Source: Fimbriimonadaceae bacterium (GTDB lineage Bacteria > Armatimonadota > Fimbriimonadia > Fimbriimonadales > Fimbriimonadaceae). From it: a stretch of 64,000 bases of DNA. Both the position numbers and the translations under genes were made by a program. Shown here in pieces: positions 36,591 through 44,530 of this stretch; position 1 is the first letter of the stretch, and the number at the start of each line of letters is the position of its first letter. The stretch lies in assembly GCA_019638775.1 (NCBI GenBank), contig JAHBTD010000002.1, forward strand, positions 248,001 to 312,000. Reading direction: 5' to 3'. Under the pieces are notes generated by a model. That model ran no database searches and was not told the origin of the DNA. It worked only from the letters and a program-made list of their open reading frames with translations.

Positions 36591-36618
36591 TTTCTCTCTA
36601 TATGCAAGAAAATCTGCA
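36572..36618. promoter_or_regulatory. Candidate BlaI-type operator over the repressor promoter
   Basis: Two 16-bp elements, each beginning and ending in TGCA, face each other (36572-36587 and 36603-36618, 13 of 16 positions matching when one is inverted) around a 15-nt spacer. They cover the -10 box and start of the repressor gene, as expected for autorepression. Confidence 0.5.
36597..36602 (-). promoter_or_regulatory. -10-like box of a probably leaderless promoter (repressor)
   Basis: TATAGA on the minus strand, 6 nt before the GTG at 36590, between the two operator arms. Confidence 0.35.
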
Positions 36619-36644
36619 CTAGTTCCTGACAGCGACCTAAAACT

Positions 36645-37355
36645 TCAGGCCCTCTTCCGTGGCACTGCGGCTTTGATTCCGGCAAGCAGCGCCTTTGCCA
36701 TTTGCTGCTGCCCGGCCTTTGACGACATGAATCTATCGTCGCTGTCGTTCGACAGGACCGCCATCTCAACCAGGATCACCGGAACTTTGGAGAAGATCGA
36801 CCCGGTGAGGGCTCCCTGCTTTGCACCGACTGCGGTATGCAGATCCGTCTTGAGCCCGCGATCCTTCAGCTTGCCTTTCAACACCTTGATGGCAGCGGGA
36901 TGGAACATCTTGGCGGCTTCGCCACTTTTCTTAATGACGTCCTTGGACGGTCCGGTTTTGCCTTTGGCGGTGCCTTGTTTGGAGGGGTAGTAGCTCGCAA
37001 ATCCTGAGGTGGGCGCGGCGTCGCAGTGCAGGCGAAGTAAGAGGTCGGCTTTGGCGTTGTTGGCGATTTCGGCTCGGCGCTGGTTGCGAACGAATTCATC
37101 CTCTGACTTCTTCGTCAGCACCACCTTGTAGCCTTCCTTTTCGAGCAGTTTTTGCAACTCGACGGCAACGAGCCAAACCGCTTTGATCTCTGTGATGCGC
37201 TTTCCCGAAGCTCCTCTTCCGACTTCGGAGGGGTGGCCAGGGTCGATGCAGATTGTTTGGGCGTGGCTGGGCAAGCAGCCGAAACCACAAACGACCGACA
37301 ACACAGCAAGGAGGGCGAATAAGCGACGCATAGAGAGTCTAAGAGGGTACTGCAT
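36645..37355 (-). CDS. N-acetylmuramoyl-L-alanine amidase (Amidase_3), secreted
   Basis: 236 residues from the ATG at 37355 (AAGG upstream); an ATG at 37331 is the alternative. Signal peptide LFALLAVLSVVCGFGCLPSHAQ. The Amidase_3 zinc ligands are visible in CIDPGHPSE (His), the Glu of KRITEIKAV and LLLRLHCDA (His). The catalytic glutamate is in PVILVEMAVLSN. The enzyme cleaves the amide between MurNAc and the stem peptide, for cell separation or turnover. It ends in a short basic tail with no SH3 or LysM binding domain. Confidence 0.93.
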   Translation of the reverse strand: MQYPLRLSMRRLFALLAVLSVVCGFGCLPSHAQTICIDPGHPSEVGRGASGKRITEIKAVWLVAVELQKLLEKEGYKVVLTKKSEDEFVRNQRRAEIANNAKADLLLRLHCDAAPTSGFASYYPSKQGTAKGKTGPSKDVIKKSGEAAKMFHPAAIKVLKGKLKDRGLKTDLHTAVGAKQGALTGSIFSKVPVILVEMAVLSNDSDDRFMSSKAGQQQMAKALLAGIKAAVPRKRA

Positions 37356-37395
37356 CCTGCCTTGAGGGGCCGCGACACAAGGCTCAGAGCCCGAT

Positions 37396-37761
37396 TCAGG
37401 CGCTGGAGAAGAGCTCGACCAGATTTCCGACTCCGTCCTCAACAAGCACCTGAGTTCCTCCTGGTCCGCTTATCGGATCGCTCCTTAGGGCCACGCCAGC
37501 ACCTCTGAGCTTTGCGATTAGGGCATCGAGATCGTCGGTCTCAATCACCAACCGATTCCAACCGCCGGGTTCTGGCTGAGCTCCATCGGCGAGAGGGCGA
37601 GCCGCCGATGTGCCGGGGCCGCTAATCCAAACGGTCACACCATCCCGTTCGATCATCGCGAACGGTGGTCCCCAACGTTCGACAAGTTGAAAGCCGAGTA
37701 GATCGACATAGAACTTAAGCGCGTCGTCAACGTCCGTCACCAAACATCGGAAGGCAGTCAT
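37396..37761 (-). CDS. VOC/glyoxalase-fold protein
   Basis: 121 residues from the ATG at 37761. A single glyoxalase/bleomycin-resistance fold with two beta-alpha-beta-beta-beta halves: TAFRCLVTDVDDALKFYVDLLGF and RLVIETDDLDALIAKLRGAGV. Such proteins bind a divalent metal and act as isomerases, dioxygenases or resistance proteins; the reaction cannot be assigned. It is divergent from the AlkZ-like gene, the starts being only 85 bp apart. The open frame extends to 37848, but that part overlaps the divergent promoter and is not family-like. Confidence 0.82.
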   Translation of the reverse strand: MTAFRCLVTDVDDALKFYVDLLGFQLVERWGPPFAMIERDGVTVWISGPGTSAARPLADGAQPEPGGWNRLVIETDDLDALIAKLRGAGVALRSDPISGPGGTQVLVEDGVGNLVELFSSA

Positions 37762-37833
37762 GCTCAGGTGTATACCCACAGATCGGCGCTCAGAAAGCGC
37801 AACTTTCGAGAAGCGATGCTCGGCGGATTCAAG

Positions 37834-37839
37834 TATCGT
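37834..37839 (+). promoter_or_regulatory. -10-like box of a probably leaderless promoter (AlkZ-like gene)
   Basis: GTATCGT, 7 nt before the ATG at 37847. Confidence 0.35.
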
Positions 37840-37846
37840 TGAGAGC

Positions 37847-39040
37847 ATGGATTGGGCAAGATTGCAAGCCTGGTGGGCGCATCGTCAAGGTCTCGATGGC
37901 TCGGTGGTTGGGATGAGCGCGAGCGAAGCGCTTGCGAAGGTTGGGTGGGCACGCTCCGTCGGTGGGGCGAACCCCTACATTACGCTGTTTGCCCGAACCG
38001 GAATCGGCAAGGAAGAGGCGGAAAGGGCGGTCGCAGAAGTACAGATTCATGAACTCCCGTCAGCACGTGGCTGTACCCACTTTTTGCCTCACGATCACTA
38101 TGCTCTTGGGCTCAAAGTAGGGCAGGGGTTTAGTGAAGAGGCGGCGATGCAGACGGCTCGGAAGTTTTTGGGAGTTACCGATGCGGAGATTGATCGGTTG
38201 GGCGATAAGGTGTTGGAAGCTCTTCAAAAGGGCGAATTGGATCCTGCTGAGCTGAAAAAGGCGGTGGGCGATGCCGTACGGAACCTGGGGGATGAGGGGA
38301 AGAAGCGAGGGCAGACGACGACCCTTCCACTGTCGCTAGGGTTCTTGCAAGCGCGTGGGCAGATTAGAAGGCTTCCGATAGGGGGTCGGCTTGACTCTCA
38401 ACGCTATAAGTACGCGCTTTGGTCGCCATCGCCGCTTGACGGCTTTAAGATGAGCGCTGAGGAGGCCCGAGCCGAGTTGGCTCGCCTGTACTTCGGGTGG
38501 ATTGGCCCTGCGAAACGAGAGCACTTTCAGTGGTTTAGTGGGCTGGGAGTGAGGGCATCACAGGATGCGATCTCTTCGTTGAAGCTTGTGGACATCGGTG
38601 AAGGTTATCTGCTGCCAGATGAGCTGAAAGCGGAGTTCGATGACTTTGCCGCGCCAAAGGACGAAAGGATCGCACTCGTTGCGAGCCTCGACAGTGTTCT
38701 GCTGCTTCGGCGGGAGGTTGGGTGTCTGTTGGGGCCGGAGGATAGGGACCGCGAGACTTTCACCGATAAGTCGGTCGTTCCGATTACGGGCCTGCAGGAC
38801 ATTTACTGCAACGCAATTGTAGATCGCGGGCGTTTGGTGGGGCTGTGGGAGTTTGACAGTGAGGCTCAGGAACTGGTTTGGCATACTTTCCAGCCTGCAA
38901 CGCAAGCAATCAAGGATGCCGTTGCAAGGACTGAGAAGTTTGCTCAAGAACAGCTTGGCGATGTTCGATCATTCAGTCTTGATAGCCCAAAAAGCCGTTT
39001 GCCGAAGCTGGAAGCGTTGCGGAAGATGGCAACGGCTTAA
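37847..39040 (+). CDS. Winged-helix DNA-binding protein, AlkZ/YcaQ-like glycosylase family
   Basis: 397 residues. N-terminal ARLQAWWAHRQGLDGS matches the start of the HTH_42 / AlkZ-YcaQ superfamily. The three-winged-helix core follows, with GCTHFLPHDHYALGL and TTLPLSLGFLQARGQIRRLP. The late motif LVASLDSVLLLRREVG corresponds to the family's FDSLL-type segment. AlkZ relatives unhook interstrand DNA crosslinks as DNA glycosylases, but many members are uncharacterised and the catalytic QxQ motif is not recognisable here, so enzymatic activity is uncertain. A bidirectional terminator lies directly behind it. Confidence 0.8.
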   Translation: MDWARLQAWWAHRQGLDGSVVGMSASEALAKVGWARSVGGANPYITLFARTGIGKEEAERAVAEVQIHELPSARGCTHFLPHDHYALGLKVGQGFSEEAAMQTARKFLGVTDAEIDRLGDKVLEALQKGELDPAELKKAVGDAVRNLGDEGKKRGQTTTLPLSLGFLQARGQIRRLPIGGRLDSQRYKYALWSPSPLDGFKMSAEEARAELARLYFGWIGPAKREHFQWFSGLGVRASQDAISSLKLVDIGEGYLLPDELKAEFDDFAAPKDERIALVASLDSVLLLRREVGCLLGPEDRDRETFTDKSVVPITGLQDIYCNAIVDRGRLVGLWEFDSEAQELVWHTFQPATQAIKDAVARTEKFAQEQLGDVRSFSLDSPKSRLPKLEALRKMATA

Positions 39041-39046
39041 GTAAAC

Positions 39047-39077
39047 GAGCCGGACGCGTCTCCAAGGCGTCCGGCTC
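39047..39077. terminator. Bidirectional intrinsic-type terminator
   Basis: Perfect 11-bp stem GAGCCGGACGC / GCGTCCGGCTC with a 9-nt loop, flanked by T-rich sequence on the plus-strand 3' side. It separates two convergent genes. Confidence 0.75.
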
Positions 39078-39099
39078 TTGAGTTTAAGCTTGGATGGTG

Positions 39100-39600
39100 T
39101 TACTTTACGCTAAACCAGAGTTCGCCCTGGCTGCTGTCTCCTTTTCCTTTGGCGTGAATGATCTTGCCTCTTGAACCCTTGAGGTCACCCGAGATGGTTC
39201 CTCGGCTGATATTGTAGACAAGGTCGAGGTCCTTCTTCTTGTCCTTCGGGTTGATGTCGACAAAGTCGTCCTGCTCTTCAAGACCACCATCATCGTCGCA
39301 TAGTTTGATTCTTATCTTGGTGGTGTTGCTGGTTACAGGAACCGTGAAGCGCCAGTCCTTCGGTCTTCCGTCGTCGGTTGAGAAATTTTTGCTGACCCAG
39401 CGCTTTCCGTCGATCCAAATCTTGACGTAAAAGTCGGCACGGTCTTTGGTGATGCCAAACGTTGGCTTATCGAGGTCGTCATCTTGTTTGACCCGGTGGA
39501 TCGTCACCGTAACGGGTGTCGATTTAGGTGTTGGCTTTGCTGCTGAAACGCAGATCGTGGCAGCAAGCAATCCTGCGAATGCGATCTTTAAAGGTTTCAT
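39100..39600 (-). CDS. Secreted protein of unknown function, C2-like beta domain
   Basis: 166 residues; not recognised as a named family. Signal peptide KIAFAGLLAATICVSAAKP. The mature part is a single beta-rich domain (VTVTIHRVKQDDDLD, ADFYVKIWIDGKRWVSKNF, TKIRIKLCDDDGGLEEQDDF). The pattern of alternating strands with an acidic DDD loop recalls C2-type calcium/lipid-binding domains. The tail is Lys/Gly-rich and ends in GELWFSVK. A GAGGTG four bases before the ATG at 39600 supports the start. It stands alone. Confidence 0.65.
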   Translation of the reverse strand: MKPLKIAFAGLLAATICVSAAKPTPKSTPVTVTIHRVKQDDDLDKPTFGITKDRADFYVKIWIDGKRWVSKNFSTDDGRPKDWRFTVPVTSNTTKIRIKLCDDDGGLEEQDDFVDINPKDKKKDLDLVYNISRGTISGDLKGSRGKIIHAKGKGDSSQGELWFSVK

Positions 39601-39680
39601 AACACCTCGTTAGACGACACTGCGCAAAACCGAGGGTGAGCCTGCGGTAGACAGGGTCCTAGATCGAACCGGAAGCGGTC

Positions 39681-40820
39681 CTACCCGCCTTCGTAGTTGA
39701 TGAGATAGACCATAAGGCCGTACATACCGAGCTGCACCATGTGAAAAACACCCCACAGCGGTGATCCGGCAAAGAGCTCGATCATCATGAACAGGGTGCA
39801 TCGCAGTAGGTTCAAATAGCAGAAAATCTTCGCGATGAACATCAGCGATTCTGTTCGGCACAGCAGGCCAATACCAACGCCCAAATTTACGACTCCAATA
39901 GTAACAGCAAAGGCTTTGAAGCCTTCAACTTGAATTTGAAATCCAAGAATAATGTTCAGTATCGACAGCAAACACCAGATCACAGAAAGGATCATGTAGG
40001 TGACTTCCTGCCATGTGGTCGAAGGCGTAGAGGCTTTGATGCCGGCAAATGATCCGTACTGCCGGTTCTGGAAGTTGCAGTAAGGGCAGATCGCGGCGTA
40101 ATCCATGATCATCTGCTTGCAGTTTGGGCACGGTATCTGCTGGATCACGGGCGCTGGCTTGGCAGCTTGAGGAGGCTGTGCAGTGACGTGCTGCTGCATC
40201 GCGGCTTGTTGAAGGGCCGTTTTGAACTCCGCATTCTGCTCCATTTTCTCAATAGCGGCTTTGATTCCCGACTCTGCCTTCTGGTTGTCCGTTAAGCCTT
40301 TCACAAGTTGGATAGCCTTACCCTTCTGCCCCATGAACAAGTAGAGCTCAAGGAGTTGGGCGATCACATGCGGGTTTTTGTGGTCGAGCTTATGAGCCCT
40401 ATCGAACGCTTTTTCAGCGTCGTAGGGGTCGTCGCTCAAAGCCTTCATGCCGACTTGCACGAGGGAGTAGATCAGCGCCTGTTTTGCGTTGGCGTTGTTC
40501 GGCTGGAGATGCAGGGCCGCGTCAAGCTCACGGATAGCCTCGTTATAGCGGCCTGCCGCACCGAGGGCGTAACCATAGGTATAACGCGCCTCCGCGTTTC
40601 CTGGTTGAAGCTCCGATGCTTTTCTGCCAGCTTCAATCGCTTCGTCAAATTGCTTAAGTGCAATAAAGCTAAGCCCTAGAGATTTCCATGCAGTCGCGTT
40701 AGCGGGGTTCTTTTCCGCAGCTTGACGATAGGCTTCGACCGCAGCTGCATAGTCGCCTTGCGAATAGCACTGATCACCCATCATATGTGGGTTGTCGGTG
40801 GGGGGAGCCTGAGTATCCAT
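39681..40820 (-). CDS. TPR protein with zinc ribbon and C-terminal membrane domain
   Basis: 379 residues. About four TPRs occupy residues 10-180 (for example AVEAYRQAAEKNPANATAWK and AIRELDAALHLQPNNANAKQ). A four-cysteine zinc ribbon follows (IPCPNCKQ ... AICPYCNFQ), then three or four hydrophobic helices from ~270 onward. TPRs bind partner proteins, and the zinc ribbon and membrane part suggest a membrane-tethered scaffold. The order zinc ribbon then membrane helices is shared with the next gene. An AGG six bases before the ATG and a TATAAT 17 nt upstream support start and promoter. Confidence 0.8.
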   Translation of the reverse strand: MDTQAPPTDNPHMMGDQCYSQGDYAAAVEAYRQAAEKNPANATAWKSLGLSFIALKQFDEAIEAGRKASELQPGNAEARYTYGYALGAAGRYNEAIRELDAALHLQPNNANAKQALIYSLVQVGMKALSDDPYDAEKAFDRAHKLDHKNPHVIAQLLELYLFMGQKGKAIQLVKGLTDNQKAESGIKAAIEKMEQNAEFKTALQQAAMQQHVTAQPPQAAKPAPVIQQIPCPNCKQMIMDYAAICPYCNFQNRQYGSFAGIKASTPSTTWQEVTYMILSVIWCLLSILNIILGFQIQVEGFKAFAVTIGVVNLGVGIGLLCRTESLMFIAKIFCYLNLLRCTLFMMIELFAGSPLWGVFHMVQLGMYGLMVYLINYEGG

Positions 40821-40837
40821 TTGTAACCTGATGGTCG

Positions 40838-40843
40838 ATTATA
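40838..40843 (-). promoter_or_regulatory. -10 box of the TPR gene promoter
   Basis: TATAAT on the minus strand, 17 nt before the ATG at 40820. The 226-nt gap upstream is AT-rich and contains a TGTTCAA/TTGAACA inverted repeat (40925-40944) of unknown meaning. Confidence 0.45.
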
Positions 40844-41046
40844 AGATAAATCGACAATACAACTACGAAAATGTGCAAGCAGGGATGCAGTATTTCAAGG
40901 ATTATTGTCAGGTTATGGTGTTGATGTTCAAATTAGATTGAACATTTAGAGAATGATTAGCGCGTTAGTCGTAAATTAAAAGCGCTACTCGAAAGTCAAG
41001 CGCATGATTTGGACTCTCAGCCCAACAGAATGCACGAAGCGTGGGG

Positions 41047-41538
41047 TCACTCTTCGTTGTAATAGATCATGCAACCGAGGATCAGTGAAGCAACCATCAG
41101 AACACCCCCGATCACTGCTGCCCAGGGAGACTGGGGTCCGTGCGCGAGACTATCGTAGATTAGAAATCCGCCTCTAACGGCCGTGACGCCGCAAACAAAC
41201 TTGGTCATTCCGCTTGCCCAATCCATGCGTCCAACGATGGGCACGAACATCAGCGCGCTCAGCCCAGTAACGACGTAGCCAAGATAAGCCGTGCCGTTGA
41301 GTACGAACAAGCCGCCTGCTTGGAGAAGGACCCAAAATGCCGCCATGTAGGGCAATCCCACATCCCGCCAATCGGCATGGGTAGCTTGCACGACTGCGAA
41401 CCTCGGGGAATGACGCAAAACCTCACCGCAACTCGGGCAAATAGCCTCCTTTGCTGCCACAAAGGTTGCACATGCCGGGCAGGGGTAAGGTTCGGTGTGC
41501 TCTTGCTGTATGGGAGTGGCTTCTTTGGTCTGCGCCAT
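41047..41538 (-). CDS. Small zinc-ribbon membrane protein
   Basis: 163 residues, not a named family. A four-cysteine ribbon near the N-terminus (PYPCPACATFV ... AICPSCGEVL) precedes four hydrophobic segments (for example LPYMAAFWVLLQAGGLFVL and WAAVIGGVLMVASLILGCMI). The layout resembles the C-terminal half of the neighbouring TPR protein, so the two may work together or share origin. The ATG at 41538 lies 6 nt after a TATGAT box with no Shine-Dalgarno. Confidence 0.72.
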   Translation of the reverse strand: MAQTKEATPIQQEHTEPYPCPACATFVAAKEAICPSCGEVLRHSPRFAVVQATHADWRDVGLPYMAAFWVLLQAGGLFVLNGTAYLGYVVTGLSALMFVPIVGRMDWASGMTKFVCGVTAVRGGFLIYDSLAHGPQSPWAAVIGGVLMVASLILGCMIYYNEE

Positions 41539-41544
41539 GCATCT

Positions 41545-41550
41545 ATCATA
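41545..41550 (-). promoter_or_regulatory. -10 box of a probably leaderless promoter (zinc-ribbon protein)
   Basis: TATGAT on the minus strand, 6 nt before the ATG at 41538. It lies within the 3' end of the upstream hydrolase gene. Confidence 0.4.
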
Positions 41551-42688
41551 ACACTGAAATTTGCAAATGAGGCTTCATGGATTCAAAAATGAGGGCATAG
41601 AGCGGCTCTTGTGCGCTTGGAAAAGCGAGCAACGTCTGCCGTGTTTCGGGCAGATATAGCTTAGCGATCGAGTCGCAGAATTCGCGAATCTTGGTGCCTA
41701 ACCCGTTCCGAAGAACGATCACCGTGATGCCATTTTCAAGATAGCGACAAATCATCGCGGTAAAGCCGGGGGTTGTGCCGGTGTGGTGAACGTTCTTGAG
41801 CCCATTGCGATTCGATAGCATCCAGCCCATCCCATAGCTCGTGGAAGTCCCGTCGTTGAGTTTGCCGGCTGTCCACCAGGGATCCTTGATGGACTGTTTG
41901 ATAAGCGTGCCCGACCTCAACGCCGCATCCCACTTTGCAAGGTCCTCGACGCAAGACATCACGCCCCCGCTGCCCGAGTAGATCATGGGGCGCTTTGTAA
42001 CGCCAAGCTCAAACTTGCCCTCCTCGTACTCGTAGCCCACGGCAAAGGGCTTCAAGGAAAGTTCGGGTTGATAGTAATAGGTGTTCGTCATGCCCAGTGG
42101 CTCGAAGATCCTCTGCTTGACGAACTCCCATAGCGGCTTCCCGCTTACGCGATGAACAAGAATTCCCAGCGTCGAGTAGCCAAAGTTGCTGTAGGCGTAT
42201 TTCTCGCCAGGTTTCGATTCCAGCGTAAGCCCTTTAAACAGCTCAAAAAACTCTGCTTCCGTATAGTCTTTGGTGATATCCCACTTCGTTCGAGAAACGT
42301 CGGGAATGCCGCTGATGTGGTTGAGGCAATGCCGAACGGTAATACCTGCCCACTCTGTTGGGACGTCTGAAACATAGGTCTTAACAGGCTCATCGAGCCT
42401 GACCTTCCCCTCGTCAGCCAGCATCAGAACTGCGGCGGATGTGAAAGCTTTCGAGAGACTTGCGATGCGAAAGACGGTCTGGCTGCCAACGGGTACGCAG
42501 GTCTCACGGTTTGCCAGCCCGTAGTTGCGCCGCTCGATCAGCTTCCCGTCCTTGACGATGCCAATCGCGATCCCGGAGATGTGTTCGGTCTGCATCTCCG
42601 CGCTGACAAGATCATCCAGTGCATCGGCACGAACGAATGTCGCGATGAGGACGAGAGCTGAAACTAAGGCATAGCGCAAAACCCGCAT
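41546..42688 (-). CDS. Serine hydrolase, class C beta-lactamase/DD-peptidase-like
   Basis: 380 residues with a signal peptide (VLRYALVSALVLIATFVRA). Catalytic motifs of the beta-lactamase-like family are complete: SLSK (Ser77, Lys80), YSN in KYAYSNFGYS, and HTG at His302 (HHTGTTPGFT). Members act as DD-peptidases, esterases or aminohydrolases in the periplasm. The EstB/AmpC-like layout does not reveal the substrate. The BlaR1/BlaI-like pair is 5 kb away and transcribed separately. The ATG at 42688 is 7 nt after a TAAACT box and lacks a Shine-Dalgarno. Confidence 0.9.
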   Translation of the reverse strand: MRVLRYALVSALVLIATFVRADALDDLVSAEMQTEHISGIAIGIVKDGKLIERRNYGLANRETCVPVGSQTVFRIASLSKAFTSAAVLMLADEGKVRLDEPVKTYVSDVPTEWAGITVRHCLNHISGIPDVSRTKWDITKDYTEAEFFELFKGLTLESKPGEKYAYSNFGYSTLGILVHRVSGKPLWEFVKQRIFEPLGMTNTYYYQPELSLKPFAVGYEYEEGKFELGVTKRPMIYSGSGGVMSCVEDLAKWDAALRSGTLIKQSIKDPWWTAGKLNDGTSTSYGMGWMLSNRNGLKNVHHTGTTPGFTAMICRYLENGITVIVLRNGLGTKIREFCDSIAKLYLPETRQTLLAFPSAQEPLYALIFESMKPHLQISVL

Positions 42689-42695
42689 GCCAGAC

Positions 42696-42701
42696 AGTTT
42701 A
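42696..42701 (-). promoter_or_regulatory. -10 box of a probably leaderless promoter (serine hydrolase)
   Basis: TAAACT on the minus strand, 7 nt before the ATG at 42688. Confidence 0.45.
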
Positions 42702-42872
42702 GCTGGTGGGAACAGGGCGCGATCTGGCTATATACGCTGACGCGTGAGTGAGGGGCAGAGCGCCGAGTCCTGTAAGAGTTGCCAGGATCGGGCAGGTCGA
42801 GCACGGTTGAAACTCTCGTGCCGAGTTACAATGGGGAAAAGTATCGGCTTCGCCCGATTCTCCTCAAACGTC

Positions 42873-43640
42873 ATGACTCCAAGCATGGCTCCACGCCGCG
42901 ATCCCAATGAAAAGGCGCTGGCGACTCTGTCGTCGGTGGGTGTCATTGCGCCTCCTCCCATCCAGGTCGAGTCTCCAAAGTTTTCAGGATCGCTGGCGGC
43001 GCTGTTTGTTTGTGTCCGCGACCGAAAGGTCGATCTTCTGGACATCCCCCTCTTTCCAATCTGCTCTGCATATTTCCTTTACCTTGCAGAATCCGAGCAG
43101 ATCAGTCTGGATGAGGCTGCTGCCGCTCTCACCGCGCTTGCGTACTTGCTTGAGCGTAAGGCTTGGGCGCTCTTGCCAGTCGCCGAACCCGAACCTGAGT
43201 TTGACGATCCGATGGAGCTCATGGAGCCTTATGTCCATGAGTTTGCGCTTGCCATTGAGCAATTGCGCACCCTTCATGAAGAGCGCACTCATCAGTTCTT
43301 CCGACCCCAGGACGCTGGGCCAGATCCTTACGAACTGCCATATACATTGGAAGAGATCGAGCCCGCTGATTTGGCCCGTGCGCTGGCTCGGTTGCTTTCG
43401 CGAGCGACACCGGAGAAGCCCGAAGTTTTGGGCGGCCCGCGCCGATCTCTCACCGAGCAGATGAAGCTTGTGCTTGCCGCACTGACTACGGATTGGGCGA
43501 GCCTGGATAGTTTGGTGAAAGAGCCCTTCACTCGGCAAGAAGCGGTGTGGTGGTTCTTGGCTTTGCTTGAACTGATTCGGCTTGGGCAGGTGAATGTACA
43601 GGTCAGTGAAGAGGACGTGCAGTTCCGTCGCAAGGTTTGA
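42873..43640 (+). CDS. scpA: Segregation and condensation protein A
   Basis: About 255 residues from the ATG at 42873; other in-frame starts (42744, 42885) exist and none has a good Shine-Dalgarno. ScpA signatures: VDLLDIPLFPICSAYFLYLA (the kleisin N-terminal helix region), LDEAAAALTALAYLLERKAWALLP, and a winged-helix C-terminus (VWWFLALLELIRLGQVNVQ). It bridges SMC heads together with ScpB. scpB follows 86 nt downstream, as usual. A TACAAT at 42828-42833 is a possible -10. Confidence 0.88.
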   Translation: MTPSMAPRRDPNEKALATLSSVGVIAPPPIQVESPKFSGSLAALFVCVRDRKVDLLDIPLFPICSAYFLYLAESEQISLDEAAAALTALAYLLERKAWALLPVAEPEPEFDDPMELMEPYVHEFALAIEQLRTLHEERTHQFFRPQDAGPDPYELPYTLEEIEPADLARALARLLSRATPEKPEVLGGPRRSLTEQMKLVLAALTTDWASLDSLVKEPFTRQEAVWWFLALLELIRLGQVNVQVSEEDVQFRRKV

Positions 43641-43726
43641 TGCTCTGCAGATGCCTTTGAAGATTTCGACCCTTGCAAGCAATCGTGTGTCCTCTTTGGG
43701 CACAATCTCTGAACGCTTTTGAAGCT

Positions 43727-44299
43727 ATGGCAGCGAATTCCGATCCCAAGGCGAACATAGTCGACAGTCTTGAGGCCATCTTGTTTGTGGCCGATTCGCC
43801 CGTCGCTCTGGAAGTGCTGGCGCGAGAGTTGGGCGTGACTCAGGGCCAGGTTAGCCAAGCGCTTGAAATCCTTGCCGAGCGACTTCATGCAAATGGCTCA
43901 ATCCAGCTTGTCGAACTTGCGGGAGGATTTCAGCTATCGACCAAGCCGGAGTTTGCCGAGCTTATCGGCAGCTTCCTGAGCCCTCAGCGGCAGAAGTTAA
44001 GCCGGTCGCTGATGGAGGTGCTTGCCATCGTTGCTTATAAGCAACCGGTGACCATGGGCGATGTGGAGAAGGTTCGGGGCGTGCAGAGCGACTACTCTAT
44101 CCGGGCATTGCTGGAGAGGCGACTTATTCGAGAGGTAGGCAGGAAGATCGCTCCTGGACGTCCTGTCCTTTATGGCACGACCCAGCAGTTTCTGCATCAA
44201 TTCAATCTGAAGGCGCTGGATCAATTGCCGCCTTTGGACAGCGTAACCGAAGAAGCGGCGAACATCATCCGCCACGAGGGACCATCGCTGTTTGACTAG
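43727..44299 (+). CDS. scpB: Segregation and condensation protein B
   Basis: 190 residues from the ATG at 43727. Two winged-helix domains: VDSLEAILFVADSPVALEVLAREL and the highly conserved LSRSLMEVLAIVAYKQPVTMGDVEKVRGVQ (quoted in part), followed by RALLERRLIREVGRK and PGRPVLYGTTQQFLHQF. It forms the kleisin complex with ScpA and SMC for chromosome compaction. The frame opens upstream at 43673 but lacks family similarity there. Confidence 0.94.
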   Translation: MAANSDPKANIVDSLEAILFVADSPVALEVLARELGVTQGQVSQALEILAERLHANGSIQLVELAGGFQLSTKPEFAELIGSFLSPQRQKLSRSLMEVLAIVAYKQPVTMGDVEKVRGVQSDYSIRALLERRLIREVGRKIAPGRPVLYGTTQQFLHQFNLKALDQLPPLDSVTEEAANIIRHEGPSLFD

Positions 44300-44363
44300 G
44301 TCGATGACGGGGCGGTTGATAGGACTGTTGGGAGGTCCGAAACAAACGAGCTGCGCTCGGCGT

Positions 44364-44369
44364 TAGAAT
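44364..44369 (+). promoter_or_regulatory. -10 box upstream of the riboswitch
   Basis: TAGAAT, placing the start site near 44376, about a dozen bases before the riboswitch aptamer. Confidence 0.4.
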
Positions 44370-44387
44370 AGACAGAGAAACAAATCA

Positions 44388-44463
44388 ACCCAGAAGGGGA
44401 GTAGCGCCCTGGGCAACCAGGGGGAGATCATCGTCAAGACGCTGAAAAGCCGGTGATCCCAAA
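44388..44463 (+). ncRNA. yybP-ykoY (manganese) riboswitch aptamer
   Basis: Contains the family hallmark GGGGAGTAGC (44397-44406), a stable P2 hairpin (CCCTGG-GCAA-CCAGGG), the second conserved loop CATCGTCAAGAC and GCTGAAAAGC. GATCATCG also pairs with CGGTGATC. The class binds Mn2+ and usually controls Mn exporters of the TerC or MntP type. A TerC gene is the third gene downstream. An intrinsic terminator follows 5 nt later, so control is probably by transcription termination, read-through being favoured with Mn2+. Confidence 0.85.
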
Positions 44464-44468
44464 ATCGC

Positions 44469-44508
44469 AAGACCTTCATCGCATTTCGTTGCGATGAAGG
44501 TCTTTTTT
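44469..44508 (+). terminator. Riboswitch-associated intrinsic terminator
   Basis: A perfect 15-bp stem (AAGACCTTCATCGCA and its complement) with a 6-nt loop and a T-tract, ending 22 nt before the htpX start. It is the expression platform of the riboswitch. Confidence 0.9.
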
Positions 44509-44530
44509 GTTACTCCTGGTGAGAATGATC

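Noticed and set aside
40925-40944. LexA-like box (TGTTCAA-N6-TTGAACA)
   Set aside because: Orientation and spacing do not fit known LexA sites, and neighbouring genes are not SOS genes. Kept only as an unexplained inverted repeat.
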